Shown here one piece after another: positions 35,046-43,699 of a stretch of 64,000 bases of DNA. Source of the DNA: Marinobacter sp. CHS3-4 (lineage in GTDB: Bacteria > Pseudomonadota > Gammaproteobacteria > Pseudomonadales > Oleiphilaceae); NCBI RefSeq assembly GCF_030053415.1, contig NZ_JASGBJ010000002.1, positions 372,001-436,000 of the forward strand, in the 5' to 3' direction. Under the pieces are notes generated by a model. That model saw nothing but the letters and a program-made list of their open reading frames with translations, had not been told where the DNA came from and did no database searches. The position numbers and the translations under genes were made by a program. Numbering within the stretch: position 1 is the first letter of the stretch; every line of letters starts with the position of its first letter.

Positions 35046-36023
35046 TCAGCCCGGTAGAAAATCCAGTGGGAACTTGAGCTCCCGCTGCTGAACATCCGCA
35101 GCACCGAAATTGAACAGCCTGACCCGCATCGCAATTTTCTGCTCAAGCTGCGGGTGATCCAGCTCTGAATCCACAACTTCGCATTTCGACACAGAGCCAT
35201 CTGGTTCAATCACCAATTTCAACAGAACCTTGCCATGCAATAGCGGGTCTTTGCGCTGCTCCCGGCCGACCATCGCGTTCAGTGCGGTCTTGTTAGCATC
35301 AAACACCTTGCGAATGTTCCGCATGGAGCGAGTCGAAGGTCCAGTGTCTGCAACCTGTTGTGGCTGCGGGGCAGGCGTCGCCTCTTCGGCAACCTCGACA
35401 TCCCGAACCTGATGCTCGGCAACTGCGACCTGGCGAGTAACCCCCTGCTCCCGGTCGACACCGCCACTTCCGGCAAGGGCCTTACCTGACGTATCCGCGT
35501 TGCTGTCCGTTTCCGGACGGGCACTGCTGCCGTCGACATTTGCCGTCATGGTCTCTCGAACCTCCGGCTCCGGACTGCGCATGCTCGCCAGCGTATCTTT
35601 CATCGCGAGCAAACCGGAGCGGGAGGCCTTTTCACGCGCTTTTTCAACTTCTTTTGGCGATGCCTGCTGTGGCTGTGGCTCCGGCTTTGGCGGTTCCGGT
35701 GTCTTGACGATCTGTGCCGGCTTCTCTTCAGGAGGCTCCGGCTGCTTTTCCGGCTCGGGCTCAGGTTCTGGCTCGGGCTCCGGCTCTGGCGCCTGTTCAA
35801 CAACCGGCTCTGGCGGTTCTTTTTTCTCGATCAGTTTTGCCAGCTGTGGTGGAATCTTTTCCGCTTCGCTGCGCTCGGGTTCCGGCAAATTCAGACTGGG
35901 TATCAGTAACGCCGGTGGCAGGAAAAACACCACCATCAGTCCAACAGCCAGATAGAATCTGCGCCCCTCACTTTGATCTTCACCCCACGGCAACCCGAGT
36001 TCCGGGCGGTTACGTTCAGCCAT
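35046..36023 (-). CDS. TonB-like protein with AgmX/PglI-type C-terminal domain
   Basis: Last gene of a nine-gene unit; 325 residues. A short cytoplasmic N-terminus precedes one transmembrane helix at about 22-43 (FYLAVGLMVVFFLPPALLIP). A periplasm-spanning Glu-Pro/Pro-Lys region with a tandem EP tract (about 65-85) and KPEPQPQQ follows, then a long polar linker. The ~95-residue C-terminal domain (GKVLLKLVIEPDGSVSKCEV) resembles the AgmX/PglI (TonB_C-like) domain. TonB-type proteins couple an ExbB/ExbD motor to outer-membrane partners, and the motor genes are immediately upstream. ATG 36023 has GGAGG six bases upstream and overlaps the preceding ExbD stop by 8 bp; an upstream in-frame start at 36047 is less suitable. 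The partner in the outer membrane is unknown. Confidence 0.85.
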   Translation of the reverse strand: MAERNRPELGLPWGEDQSEGRRFYLAVGLMVVFFLPPALLIPSLNLPEPERSEAEKIPPQLAKLIEKKEPPEPVVEQAPEPEPEPEPEPEPEKQPEPPEEKPAQIVKTPEPPKPEPQPQQASPKEVEKAREKASRSGLLAMKDTLASMRSPEPEVRETMTANVDGSSARPETDSNADTSGKALAGSGGVDREQGVTRQVAVAEHQVRDVEVAEEATPAPQPQQVADTGPSTRSMRNIRKVFDANKTALNAMVGREQRKDPLLHGKVLLKLVIEPDGSVSKCEVVDSELDHPQLEQKIAMRVRLFNFGAADVQQRELKFPLDFLPG

Positions 36024-36510
36024 TGGCCACCTCCACCGCCGACTCAACTGCCAGGCGCACCTGTCGATAATCTTCGTCTATACAGGTTTGCATGATCTTC
36101 CTGAGCAATCGATAGTCCGTATCCCGGCCTGCCATTATCGTGACTTCATGTCCTTTTTCAGGCACGTCGCCACCTCGGCTCCGCCGATACGCAAGTTCCT
36201 CTGCCAGCCCGCCGACCGTAATGTCACCCGCTTCGATTCCGCTGAGTCTGGCTACTTCACGTCCTTGCACCAGCACAGCTTCACCGACGACCTGAACGAT
36301 CAGGGATTCTTCCGCCTGCTTATCAGCGGTCGACTTGGGCAAGGGCACATCCGCTGTGTTCTGCATCACTTTGACGTCAGAAGAGTTCACCATCAAAAAG
36401 AACACGAGAATGGTGAATATATCCATCAGCGATACCAGGTTCAGCCCACCTGTCCGGTGCATCCGTCCGTAGTGGCGACGCATTCGATGGGCGCGACGAG
36501 ATTCTTTCAT
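36016..36510 (-). CDS. ExbD/TolR-family biopolymer transport protein (second copy)
   Basis: A 164-residue single-span inner-membrane protein of the ExbD/TolR family, the proton-channel plug of ExbB/TolQ motors. After a basic N-terminus (MKESRRAHRMRRHYGRMHRT) the transmembrane helix LVSLMDIFTILVFFLMVNSS carries Asp30, the expected proton-carrying residue. The periplasmic domain (VGGLAEELAYRRSRGGDVPE, VTIMAGRDTDYRLLRKIMQT) resembles TolR. It begins at an ATGA overlap with the first ExbD gene and has a GGAGG site, so the two are translated together. It differs strongly from the first copy, suggesting a heteromeric plug rather than recent duplication. Confidence 0.88.
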   Translation of the reverse strand: MKESRRAHRMRRHYGRMHRTGGLNLVSLMDIFTILVFFLMVNSSDVKVMQNTADVPLPKSTADKQAEESLIVQVVGEAVLVQGREVARLSGIEAGDITVGGLAEELAYRRSRGGDVPEKGHEVTIMAGRDTDYRLLRKIMQTCIDEDYRQVRLAVESAVEVANG

Positions 36511-37022
36511 GCACCCTCCTGCTTTACAGAAAGCTGCCTGTCCTCTGCGGCATCTGACAGGGAAACATCCGGGAACAGCTCACCCTCAACGACATTGGCA
36601 GCCACCACGGCAGGGTAAGAACGTACCGTGTCCATTGCTTTTACAAGGGTTTGATAATCCACATCCGGCCCCACTTCCAGAACTAGGTCGGTTTTTTCCG
36701 GCATTCGTTTCTTGATTTGCCTGAGTATGAAGCGAAGGCCTTCGAAATCCTGTTTGCCTTCTATGAGCGGTAAAGTCTGAATAACGCCGCGCTCGCTGTC
36801 TGCCACTTCAATGCCCTGGGGAATGAGAGCAACAACCAGCCTGAACTCCTCGGCCGATGGAGCCTTGCCGGCGTCCATCCCGGGAAAATCCAGTTCGATC
36901 ATTCTGATCTGGCTGAACACCATGCCCAGAAGGAGCACAGGCACCAGAACAATCATCAGATTCATGAAAGGCGTGATATCCAGATCAGCCTCAGATGTAA
37001 GCTTGCGATGCTTTCTTCTCAT
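36507..37022 (-). CDS. ExbD/TolR-family biopolymer transport protein (first copy)
   Basis: A 171-residue ExbD/TolR protein. The N-terminal part MRRKHRKLTSEADLDITPFM ends in the canonical D-I-T-P-x-x-N motif before the membrane helix LMIVLVPVLLLGMVFSQIRM. The periplasmic domain with LVLEVGPDVDYQTLVKAMDT closes the protein. The Asp of DITP is at residue 16 and is the candidate protonatable residue here. ATG 37022 lies 33 bp after the ExbB-type gene on the same strand and the stop overlaps the second ExbD start. Together with the ExbB gene and the AgmX-like gene it forms a complete motor set. Confidence 0.9.
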   Translation of the reverse strand: MRRKHRKLTSEADLDITPFMNLMIVLVPVLLLGMVFSQIRMIELDFPGMDAGKAPSAEEFRLVVALIPQGIEVADSERGVIQTLPLIEGKQDFEGLRFILRQIKKRMPEKTDLVLEVGPDVDYQTLVKAMDTVRSYPAVVAANVVEGELFPDVSLSDAAEDRQLSVKQEGA

Positions 37023-37055
37023 AGCGAATCTCGGTGCTCTAAATCTGCCTCTGGA

Positions 37056-37700
37056 TCAGGCGCCTGAAGGCTCTGACTTTTCAGAGATGATGTTCAGCAA
37101 CTTGACGCCTGCCATCTCGAACGTATCCACGATTTCATTGGTTCGTGTTTGCAGAATGGCATGAAACATCAGCAGCGGAATGGCGGACATCAAACCAAAC
37201 GCCGTCGTATTCATCGCCACCGAGATACTTTCCGAAAGCAGCGATGCTTTCTGGGACGGATCCGCAGCTGCTACAGCGGTAAAGGCAGAAATCAAACCGA
37301 TAATGGTGCCCAGCAGCCCCAACAAAGTGGCAACGTTGGCCAGTGTTGACAGGTATTGCGTGCGCTTTTCCAGTCTTGGCAACACTTCCATCAAGCCTTC
37401 TTCCATGGCGTATTCGATGTCTTCGCGACGATGATTATTCAGAAGTCGACCAATGCCCGCGCTCATGATGGCCGCAATGGAACTGTCCGATGCATTGGCG
37501 GCCTTCATAGCCCGCTGATAGTCACGTTTGCGAAGCATGGGCAGAATGCCTTTTTCAAAGGCAATCCTGTTCCGACGACGAACACCGGAAAGGTAAACGA
37601 ACCGTTCCATAGTGATGGCCAAACCAAGGGCCAGAACAACGGCAATGGGGTACATAAATGCACCACCTTCCTGAAAAAAACGTGCAATGGTTTCCAGCAT
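37056..37700 (-). CDS. MotA/TolQ/ExbB proton channel protein
   Basis: A 214-residue polytopic inner-membrane protein. Hydrophobic helices are at about 12-34 (GGAFMYPIAVVLALGLAITM), 110-135 (TLANVATLLGLLGTIIGLIS) and 150-175 (SISVAMNTTAFGLMSAIPLL). The TLLGLLGTIIGL and NTTAFGLMSAIP signatures mark the MotA/TolQ/ExbB family, where helices 2 and 3 line the proton path. The start at ATG 37700 has AGGAG seven bases upstream; an in-frame TTG at 37706 is less likely. It sits between a small exported-protein gene and the two ExbD genes. The arrangement of one ExbB with two different ExbD genes and an AgmX-like gene differs from the standard tol and exb operons. Confidence 0.93.
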   Translation of the reverse strand: MLETIARFFQEGGAFMYPIAVVLALGLAITMERFVYLSGVRRRNRIAFEKGILPMLRKRDYQRAMKAANASDSSIAAIMSAGIGRLLNNHRREDIEYAMEEGLMEVLPRLEKRTQYLSTLANVATLLGLLGTIIGLISAFTAVAAADPSQKASLLSESISVAMNTTAFGLMSAIPLLMFHAILQTRTNEIVDTFEMAGVKLLNIISEKSEPSGA

Positions 37701-37716
37701 GATCAAACTCCTGGTG

Positions 37717-38082
37717 CTATCGCCGGGTATTCTTGGAATCCAGAGTCGGATTCAGTGATTGTTTGAATTCTTGATGGCGCTCGAACACCATCGGGTCCAT
37801 GGGAGCAAGCAGCTCAGACGCATTGGTTTCCAGAGCGTCCCTGGTACGCCTTGGCAATGTCGGCGGCTGCCACGGCAAGATATAAACCACTCCCGGGCTG
37901 TCCTCGCCGGAGGTCGCATTAATGCCATCCACAGTCAGTGCAACTGTTTCCATTGCGGCAGATTCCACTGCCTGTGTGCCGGTGTTGCTTGCAGCATTCT
38001 GTCCAAAAGCGGACGGCGACAAGCAAAGGGTAATGACACCGACCGCCCTCAGTAGCATTGTTCCCAGTGTCCAGACCGTCAT
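37717..38082 (-). CDS. Small exported protein in the motor cluster
   Basis: I do not recognise a family. The 121-residue product has a signal peptide (MTVWTLGTMLLRAVGVITLC, then LSPSAFGQ). The mature part of about 93 residues is polar, with a short aromatic-proline segment GVVYILPWQPPTLPRRTRD. It has no cysteine after the signal peptide and no membrane helix. The ATG follows the stop of the TPR lipoprotein gene by one base and has GGAGG at nine bases, so it belongs to the same transcript. It is probably a periplasmic accessory of the ExbB/ExbD assembly; this is inferred only from position. Confidence 0.7.
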   Translation of the reverse strand: MTVWTLGTMLLRAVGVITLCLSPSAFGQNAASNTGTQAVESAAMETVALTVDGINATSGEDSPGVVYILPWQPPTLPRRTRDALETNASELLAPMDPMVFERHQEFKQSLNPTLDSKNTRR

Positions 38083-38685
38083 CTAGTTAAGCCTCCGCTC
38101 GAGATCGGCAATCCAGCCGGCAACCTGCTGACTGTCCTGCCCATTCAGTTCGCGAAACGCACGGTAGTGCCTCAAGGCCAATTCGAGATCCAGCAAATAG
38201 AGCTCTGCAATAACCGCGAGGTTGTAGTGCAAATCAGCTACGTTTGGGGAGTACTCAAGCCCCTCCTGCAACAGACTGACCGCCGCCTGGAATTTTCCCT
38301 GCTCTCTCAGTAAAAGAGCCAGATTGTTGGCAGAGACCGCATCGTATGGATCAAGGTCAAACGCTGTGCGGTAGGCCTCAATCGCCCCTTCCTTTTCGCC
38401 CTGCTGCCGAGCGACCCAGCCAAGATATGCGTGTATTTCGGACACTTTCGGTCGCTGAGTTTTTAGCGCCTCCAGAACAGATCGGGCGGACGCCCAGTTT
38501 TCTAAGTCAAGAGCCTCTCGCGCCGACTCCATCTGGGCCTGCTGCGCATCTGTCAATGGCTCGGTCTTCACAGCCTGCCTTTTCTGGGGCACTGCATCCG
38601 TCTCAGACAGGTTCTTGGACGGGCTGCCTGCACAGCCCACCAGCAGGACACCTAAAAAAACCAGGCAATAGCTACGCGTCATCAT
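38083..38685 (-). CDS. TPR lipoprotein in the motor cluster
   Basis: A 200-residue predicted lipoprotein. The signal peptide ends in the lipobox LLVGC-AGS, so it should be lipidated and, with Ala at +2, sent to the outer membrane. The mature part holds three to four tetratricopeptide repeats, for example AYLGWVARQQGEKEGAIEAY and AVSLLQEGLEYSPNVADLHY, a protein-protein interaction scaffold. ATG 38685 was chosen because GAGG lies six bases upstream; the frame is open to 38697. It overlaps the end of the 939-residue TPR gene by 14 bp, indicating translational coupling. Confidence 0.82.
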   Translation of the reverse strand: MMTRSYCLVFLGVLLVGCAGSPSKNLSETDAVPQKRQAVKTEPLTDAQQAQMESAREALDLENWASARSVLEALKTQRPKVSEIHAYLGWVARQQGEKEGAIEAYRTAFDLDPYDAVSANNLALLLREQGKFQAAVSLLQEGLEYSPNVADLHYNLAVIAELYLLDLELALRHYRAFRELNGQDSQQVAGWIADLERRLN

Positions 38686-41491
38686 TGGTTTCCTCACTGC
38701 TATTACTGCGAGTCATCCAGCGCACTGATCGGGAATAGCGGCCAGGGAACAAAGTGGCCAAAACCTGCAGACTTTGCTCTACCCACTGATCAAAGACGCC
38801 GTCCGCCAAGCGCTGATGATTCTTTTCATGCATGGAAATAGCCTGTTCTTCGAACGGATAGGCCTCTTCCTCCAAAAGCATCTGGTACTGCATCGCCTCC
38901 AGCTCACTCAGTTCAGGTGGCGGTTCAGACGCCATCAAATCCTTTGCCAGTTGACGATAGAGTTCGGCGCGCTCGTAGGTAGCCCTCGAAATCACAGAAT
39001 CACCACCGAATTGCTGAGCCTGTTCATATCGGGTACGAGCAGCTTCCAGCAGGCGCTGCTTCCTGCCGAGTGAATCTGCCAGCGGTACCCTCAGCTCTAC
39101 CGCAGCGAAGCGGTTAGCTTCGATTTCGGCCAGTGACAGGGCTGCCTGTCCCGACCAATTCAGGGTTTCTTCAGAATGCCACTGGCTTCCCAGTTCGGAA
39201 GCAACCATGTCTTCGCGGAATTGAGTGGCCGATACATCTGATTCAATCAAACGCTGTCTGAGCATCTGGTTGCGGAGGTGTTCATCCGCCACTCGGGGTT
39301 CGATGACGTCGGGATCCTGACTGAGGAAAGCAAGGTAAATGCTGTTGCGCTTATCCGTTGCGCCCGCCTCGTGATACAGCTCTGCTGCTCTGAGCTGGTC
39401 AGTCATGGGCGGCTCTTCGCCGCCGCTGCCGGACATCAGCTCATCCGCTGCGCGCACAGGTTGGTCTGACGAAACGTACGCGAACACCAGTTTTTCGCCG
39501 ATGCTGGCCGACAAGCTGTGTGACGGGAAATCCTGGCGGAAACGTGAAAGTTCGTTGACTGCAGCAAGCCAGCGCTCTGCTCTGAGCAAGGTGTTCGCCG
39601 CGTCGTATCGACCCTTAATGGCAATATCTGAGCCGGGGAGCGCACTGTCAATGCGTTGGAAGTGAGCAACCGCAATGTCAGTTTTACCAGCGTCCGCTGC
39701 ATTTTCGCCCTGACGGTAGATACTCGTCGCCAGTTGTCGGCGTAGTGACTGCAGTTCTTCGCCACTCACAAAGAGATCCGAACTTTCGCCTGCCAGCTTG
39801 AGTGCTTTGCGCCAGGCGTTCTCGGCAAGACCGAATTCTTTGTTGATAACGTGGGTTTCACCCATTACCAGGTGGGCGCTGTATCGGATTTCATTGTCAG
39901 AGGCCGGATGATCTATCGCGGCACTGGCAAACGTAGCGGCCCGCTCTGCGCGACCGTCCGCCAATAGCCGGTTTGCAACATCCGAACTCAGTCCGGCAAC
40001 CCGTGAATCTGTTGGGAATCTTTCTGCCCATTGTTGCGCCGAGTCCGCAAAACGCCCCAGAGGAACGTTGAGTGAATACTGGCCATCCAGGGCATTACGC
40101 TCGATCAGCAAGGCAGCCCAACCGGCATCGGCTGCACCATCGTATTCTTTCGCTCCGTAAGCAGCTTGTCGGTAGTCAGACAGTGCGCGCTCGTACAGTC
40201 CAGCCTGCAGCGAGGCATCGCCAGCGAGACGTAGCGTTTCACCCGGCCTTTCCTGCCGTGTTGCCAACTGCTCGTAATACTCCGCCGCAGTCGTAAAATA
40301 AGAAGCTTTGGTCGTGCTGTCGGCCGTTTCACCCTGATCGTAGTGGTAATCCGCCAGGCGCTTGGTGAAGTCTTTCCACAGCTGCTGATCACCGCTATTC
40401 AGACCGGTATAGCGGTCAGGATCGCTGTACGCTGCGACGAAGTCTGCGCGAGCCCGCCGAACCTTCCCTGGCTGACCCGCCATGCGCCATACATCCACCG
40501 ATTGGGCATAGAATCCCGGCGTCGATGGATGTCCCGCGAACTCAGCGATGTAGGCGTGATTAACCGCGTCACTCTGCGAATAATCGCCCCTGGTGGCATA
40601 GAGATCCGCCAGCCGGTCATAAAGCAGATGGCTGAAATCAAGCACTGAAACCTCAGACCCTGATTCTTCGGACCATTCGGCGATCGATTCCACGCCCTCA
40701 GCTTCGGCGGCCATCAACGCCATAATCCGGAAGGTATCTTCAATCAGCCCCGCGTCTGCAGAAGCCACTTCGGTAAAACCAGCTGTCCGGTCACTGAAAC
40801 CGCCCAATACCGTCAGAAACGAATCTGCAGCACGCCGCCATGCGGTCGGTCCCTGTTTGTATTGACTCCAACCCATCATATATCGGGCTTTCGTTTTCAG
40901 GTCGTCACCACCCTTACCCGAAATCAATCTGCCATATTCGGATTCAGCCTCCGCATAGTTGGCCGACGAAAAAGCCGATTCAGCAATGCGGAAGCGCGCC
41001 TCTGGAACCAGGTCAGAATTCGGATACAGACCGACCAATTGTTTAAGCCGATCGGTAGAAGCCTCCATTTGGCCGACGAAGGCGTGCGCTTTGGCCATCT
41101 GATACAGCAACTCATCCAGATTGCCGTAGTAGGAGCCCTTGTTGATGATGGCTTCGTAGCTGGCGATGGCCTCGCGATAGTTACTTGTTTCGGTCTGCTG
41201 TGAAATGCTGACGTCCTCATCCGTTAACCGCTGGATGTTGGACAGCCTCGATAGAGCGTCAATGCGGACTTCGGGCTCCTCGGCATTGTCGAATAGCTTC
41301 TGGTAGCGCCGGGCCACTTCAACGGGTGAGATTGCAGGCATCGGCTGGGTTTTGAACTCCAGAAACACGGGCCGCATGTCGCCGATTGTTTCACCGTCAC
41401 GGCCAAGCTCAACCCGGAAGGATTCCTGCGCCTGGGCAGCTTGGGCGCCAATCACCAACAACGGAAAAAGGAACGGAAGCAGGCGACTCAT
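38672..41491 (-). CDS. Large periplasmic TPR protein (939 aa)
   Basis: An exported, almost entirely helical protein. The signal peptide is MSRLLPFLFPLLVIGAQAAQ with cleavage near AQA. From about residue 60 to 850 there are many degenerate tetratricopeptide-like repeats, such as LYQMAKAHAFVGQMEASTDR and GRYDAANTLLRAERWLAAVN. Such long TPR solenoids in the periplasm act as scaffolds, as GltD/AgmU or BamD-like proteins do. No enzymatic motif was found. The start overlaps the stop of the 541-residue gene in an ATGA. It is the largest member of the ExbB/ExbD/AgmX cluster. A resemblance to gliding-motility scaffolds is architectural only. Confidence 0.82.
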   Translation of the reverse strand: MSRLLPFLFPLLVIGAQAAQAQESFRVELGRDGETIGDMRPVFLEFKTQPMPAISPVEVARRYQKLFDNAEEPEVRIDALSRLSNIQRLTDEDVSISQQTETSNYREAIASYEAIINKGSYYGNLDELLYQMAKAHAFVGQMEASTDRLKQLVGLYPNSDLVPEARFRIAESAFSSANYAEAESEYGRLISGKGGDDLKTKARYMMGWSQYKQGPTAWRRAADSFLTVLGGFSDRTAGFTEVASADAGLIEDTFRIMALMAAEAEGVESIAEWSEESGSEVSVLDFSHLLYDRLADLYATRGDYSQSDAVNHAYIAEFAGHPSTPGFYAQSVDVWRMAGQPGKVRRARADFVAAYSDPDRYTGLNSGDQQLWKDFTKRLADYHYDQGETADSTTKASYFTTAAEYYEQLATRQERPGETLRLAGDASLQAGLYERALSDYRQAAYGAKEYDGAADAGWAALLIERNALDGQYSLNVPLGRFADSAQQWAERFPTDSRVAGLSSDVANRLLADGRAERAATFASAAIDHPASDNEIRYSAHLVMGETHVINKEFGLAENAWRKALKLAGESSDLFVSGEELQSLRRQLATSIYRQGENAADAGKTDIAVAHFQRIDSALPGSDIAIKGRYDAANTLLRAERWLAAVNELSRFRQDFPSHSLSASIGEKLVFAYVSSDQPVRAADELMSGSGGEEPPMTDQLRAAELYHEAGATDKRNSIYLAFLSQDPDVIEPRVADEHLRNQMLRQRLIESDVSATQFREDMVASELGSQWHSEETLNWSGQAALSLAEIEANRFAAVELRVPLADSLGRKQRLLEAARTRYEQAQQFGGDSVISRATYERAELYRQLAKDLMASEPPPELSELEAMQYQMLLEEEAYPFEEQAISMHEKNHQRLADGVFDQWVEQSLQVLATLFPGRYSRSVRWMTRSNSSEETNDDA

Positions 41492-43113
41492 TGGCTTCCC
41501 CCGCCCAGATTCTGTAGAGCCAGGTACTCGTATAAATGGGCAATCTGCTGCTCCGCTCTTTCCAGCGCGACCAGCATTCGCTCACTTTCCTGGTCGATGT
41601 AAGCCAGAAATTTCTGATCCAGAGCTGCGTTGGCTTTCCGGAGCACATCTGTGGCTTTACGCTTGCGGTGGTCCAGTTTTTCCAGAGCATCGCTTGCCTT
41701 CTGGTGCAGCACACGAAGACGCTGGTCACGCTTATGCAGTCGCTTATCGAACCGATCTGTGGATGTTTCAAGATCCTTCAGTGTTTGCGCGAGGTGCCGG
41801 ATCGTTTCCACAGACGATGAACCGGGTGTCGCATTCTGCCGCGCTGCGATCAGTCGTGCACTGATGGACTCGATTTCCGTTCGGACGTGTCCAAGCGCAG
41901 GCTTATTGTCACTGGCGCTGTTGGCAAGGCGTTCATCCAGAACAGACGTTAACACCTTCAAGGTGTGCTCCTGTCGCTCCATCCTGGCAAGCATCGAATC
42001 CAACTCCTTGACCCGATGAACCGCCGCCTGATTGCCAGCATTTTCCATAAACCGAAGAAGGTAGGCGCTTCGGGGCTGCGTGAGCATCCGGCTATCAGCA
42101 AGGAACCATTCGGCTCTGGTTTCGCCGGCATCTGCCAACAGCGCTGCGTAAGCCCCCTTCTCGCGAACCATGTCAGCCAATTTACGAAGCGTCACTCTCT
42201 CGCTTTCGTAGGTGGCACTGGCAGAAAGAAAGGCTTCGCCGGCCTGCCCCAGATAGCCGGTCAAATCGTACCCACGGCCGGTGCCAAGCCAGGACTCGGC
42301 CACGCCTGAAAACGCAAGGGGGTACTTTTTCGCCCGATGCCAGGATTGCATGGCGTCACGGTGTTTGCCTTTGCCCGTCAGTGCAAGCCCGTGCAAATAC
42401 AAGCCCTGTGGTGTGCTGTAGCTATCCAGCCTAACTTTTTCCAGGAAGGTTATTGCCTTGTCGTAATCCTCGCTTTCATAGGCCAGAAGCCCCGCGCGCA
42501 CCAGCAGCTGCGCCTTGAGAGCCTCGCCACGTTCCTTGTTAGGATCTTCCTCCGCCATAGCCATGGCAACGCGTAGTGAGATCAGGGCACGGGAGGGGTT
42601 CAGATCCCGGCTGCCATAATCGGCGGCAATATTCATGTAACCCAGTGCCGCCCAATACCCGGTATCCATAGACGCCAGTATCTTGCCCGCGGTGTCTGGT
42701 CGGCCATTCGTGCGGGCCATTTCTGCAAGCTGATAACTTGCTTGCTGCTTCACTTCGCCATGCCCTTTTTGAGCGGCAATCTGAAGCAATCGACGTCTCT
42801 CTTCCTGGTCATTGGAAACCAGGCTGGATTTCAAGAATGCGGCCTCGCCCCGGTAATAGTCTCCTTCAATCAAGGCATCCAGCAGCCGGACGGCCTCGCT
42901 TTGACCGCCCGTCTTCAGAAGCGCTTTCGCACGAAGGAGATAGTCTTGCTCGGTCTCGGCATTTTGGGTATACCGCAGAGCAAGCGCACCGTTCCCGGCG
43001 CCAAGAGCAAACTGCGCGAGACCGCGATCCAGCTCGGGGTGTCCGGTCTGAGCGTATGCCGACACACCTGCGGCCGAGAACAAAACTGCCAGGGCCCAAC
43101 GCTTGAAGGTCAT
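41488..43113 (-). CDS. Exported TPR and coiled-coil protein
   Basis: A 541-residue exported protein. The signal peptide MTFKRWALAVLFSAAGVSAY ends at AQ. Residues 30-330 are alpha-helical TPR/Sel1-like repeats (AQFALGAGNGALALRYTQNA, AYESEDYDKAITFLEKVRLD). Residues 370-530 are strongly heptad-like and charged (DRFDKRLHKRDQRLRVLHQK and following), predicting a long coiled coil that could span the periplasm. ATG 43113 was picked because it starts the signal peptide; an in-frame GTG at 43134 adds only polar residues. The stop overlaps the start of the 939-residue TPR gene. No known family was recognised with confidence. Confidence 0.78.
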   Translation of the reverse strand: MTFKRWALAVLFSAAGVSAYAQTGHPELDRGLAQFALGAGNGALALRYTQNAETEQDYLLRAKALLKTGGQSEAVRLLDALIEGDYYRGEAAFLKSSLVSNDQEERRRLLQIAAQKGHGEVKQQASYQLAEMARTNGRPDTAGKILASMDTGYWAALGYMNIAADYGSRDLNPSRALISLRVAMAMAEEDPNKERGEALKAQLLVRAGLLAYESEDYDKAITFLEKVRLDSYSTPQGLYLHGLALTGKGKHRDAMQSWHRAKKYPLAFSGVAESWLGTGRGYDLTGYLGQAGEAFLSASATYESERVTLRKLADMVREKGAYAALLADAGETRAEWFLADSRMLTQPRSAYLLRFMENAGNQAAVHRVKELDSMLARMERQEHTLKVLTSVLDERLANSASDNKPALGHVRTEIESISARLIAARQNATPGSSSVETIRHLAQTLKDLETSTDRFDKRLHKRDQRLRVLHQKASDALEKLDHRKRKATDVLRKANAALDQKFLAYIDQESERMLVALERAEQQIAHLYEYLALQNLGGGSQ

Positions 43114-43149
43114 GCGGTTATTCAATCCTTGCACAACATTACCCTCGCT

Positions 43150-43674
43150 CTATTTCCATTCCTGGAACGAGACAACCGGTTCGTAATCTGGCGCAGACGC
43201 ATCCAGCGTCATCTGGATACGCGATTCACCGGGGCGTTTACGGAACTGGTGACGCACTTCGCGCCTGATGAAGCGCTCGTTCGCCGATCTGGCTGTCAGC
43301 ACCGCTTTAAGCTGGTGCCCACCGTGGGGGAGATTTCCGATGTACAGTCTTTGGATACCGCCCTGGCGAAGGGACTCCCGCTCTCGATCGGTATAGAGGT
43401 GCGAGGAAACTGGGCTGCCGTCGAGGTAGAGCTCGATCGAATCAAGTTCCAGCCCCTCTTTGTCTTTCAGCGCTAGAAAAACAGCAACCTGAGTGTCAGC
43501 GGGATGAAGCACAGACTCTTCAATATCAAACAGGGTCTGACTCAATGCCGCCACGTCAGATTTCAGTTGATCGATCTCTCGATCCAAAGCTTCAGGATCA
43601 GCAGCATGGGCCGACCCAATCGTCAGACACAGGGCAAACACAAGCCATTTAATCGCGTGATGTGGGCCAACCAT
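43150..43674 (-). CDS. Small periplasmic protein heading the motor cluster
   Basis: A 174-residue exported protein, first gene of the nine-gene unit. The signal peptide is MVGPHHAIKWLVFALCLTIG with cleavage at AHA. A short helical stretch (EALDREIDQLKSDVAALSQT) follows, then a beta-rich domain with LDGSPVSSHLYTDRE, LYIGNLPHGGHQLKAVLTAR and RKRPGESRIQMTLD, reminiscent of PEGA or transthyretin-like beta sandwiches. Proteins like this are sometimes labelled as AraC regulators in databases, but there is no HTH here and the signal peptide argues for the periplasm. ATG 43674 is ten bases after GAGG; a TTG at 43680 is also possible. The next gene starts 37 bp downstream. Confidence 0.75.
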   Translation of the reverse strand: MVGPHHAIKWLVFALCLTIGSAHAADPEALDREIDQLKSDVAALSQTLFDIEESVLHPADTQVAVFLALKDKEGLELDSIELYLDGSPVSSHLYTDRERESLRQGGIQRLYIGNLPHGGHQLKAVLTARSANERFIRREVRHQFRKRPGESRIQMTLDASAPDYEPVVSFQEWK

Positions 43675-43699
43675 GAGCAAGACGCCTCTTGAAAACTTC

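Noticed and set aside
43150..43674. AraC-type regulator (a label such proteins sometimes carry)
   Set aside because: There is a signal peptide, a beta-rich body and no helix-turn-helix.
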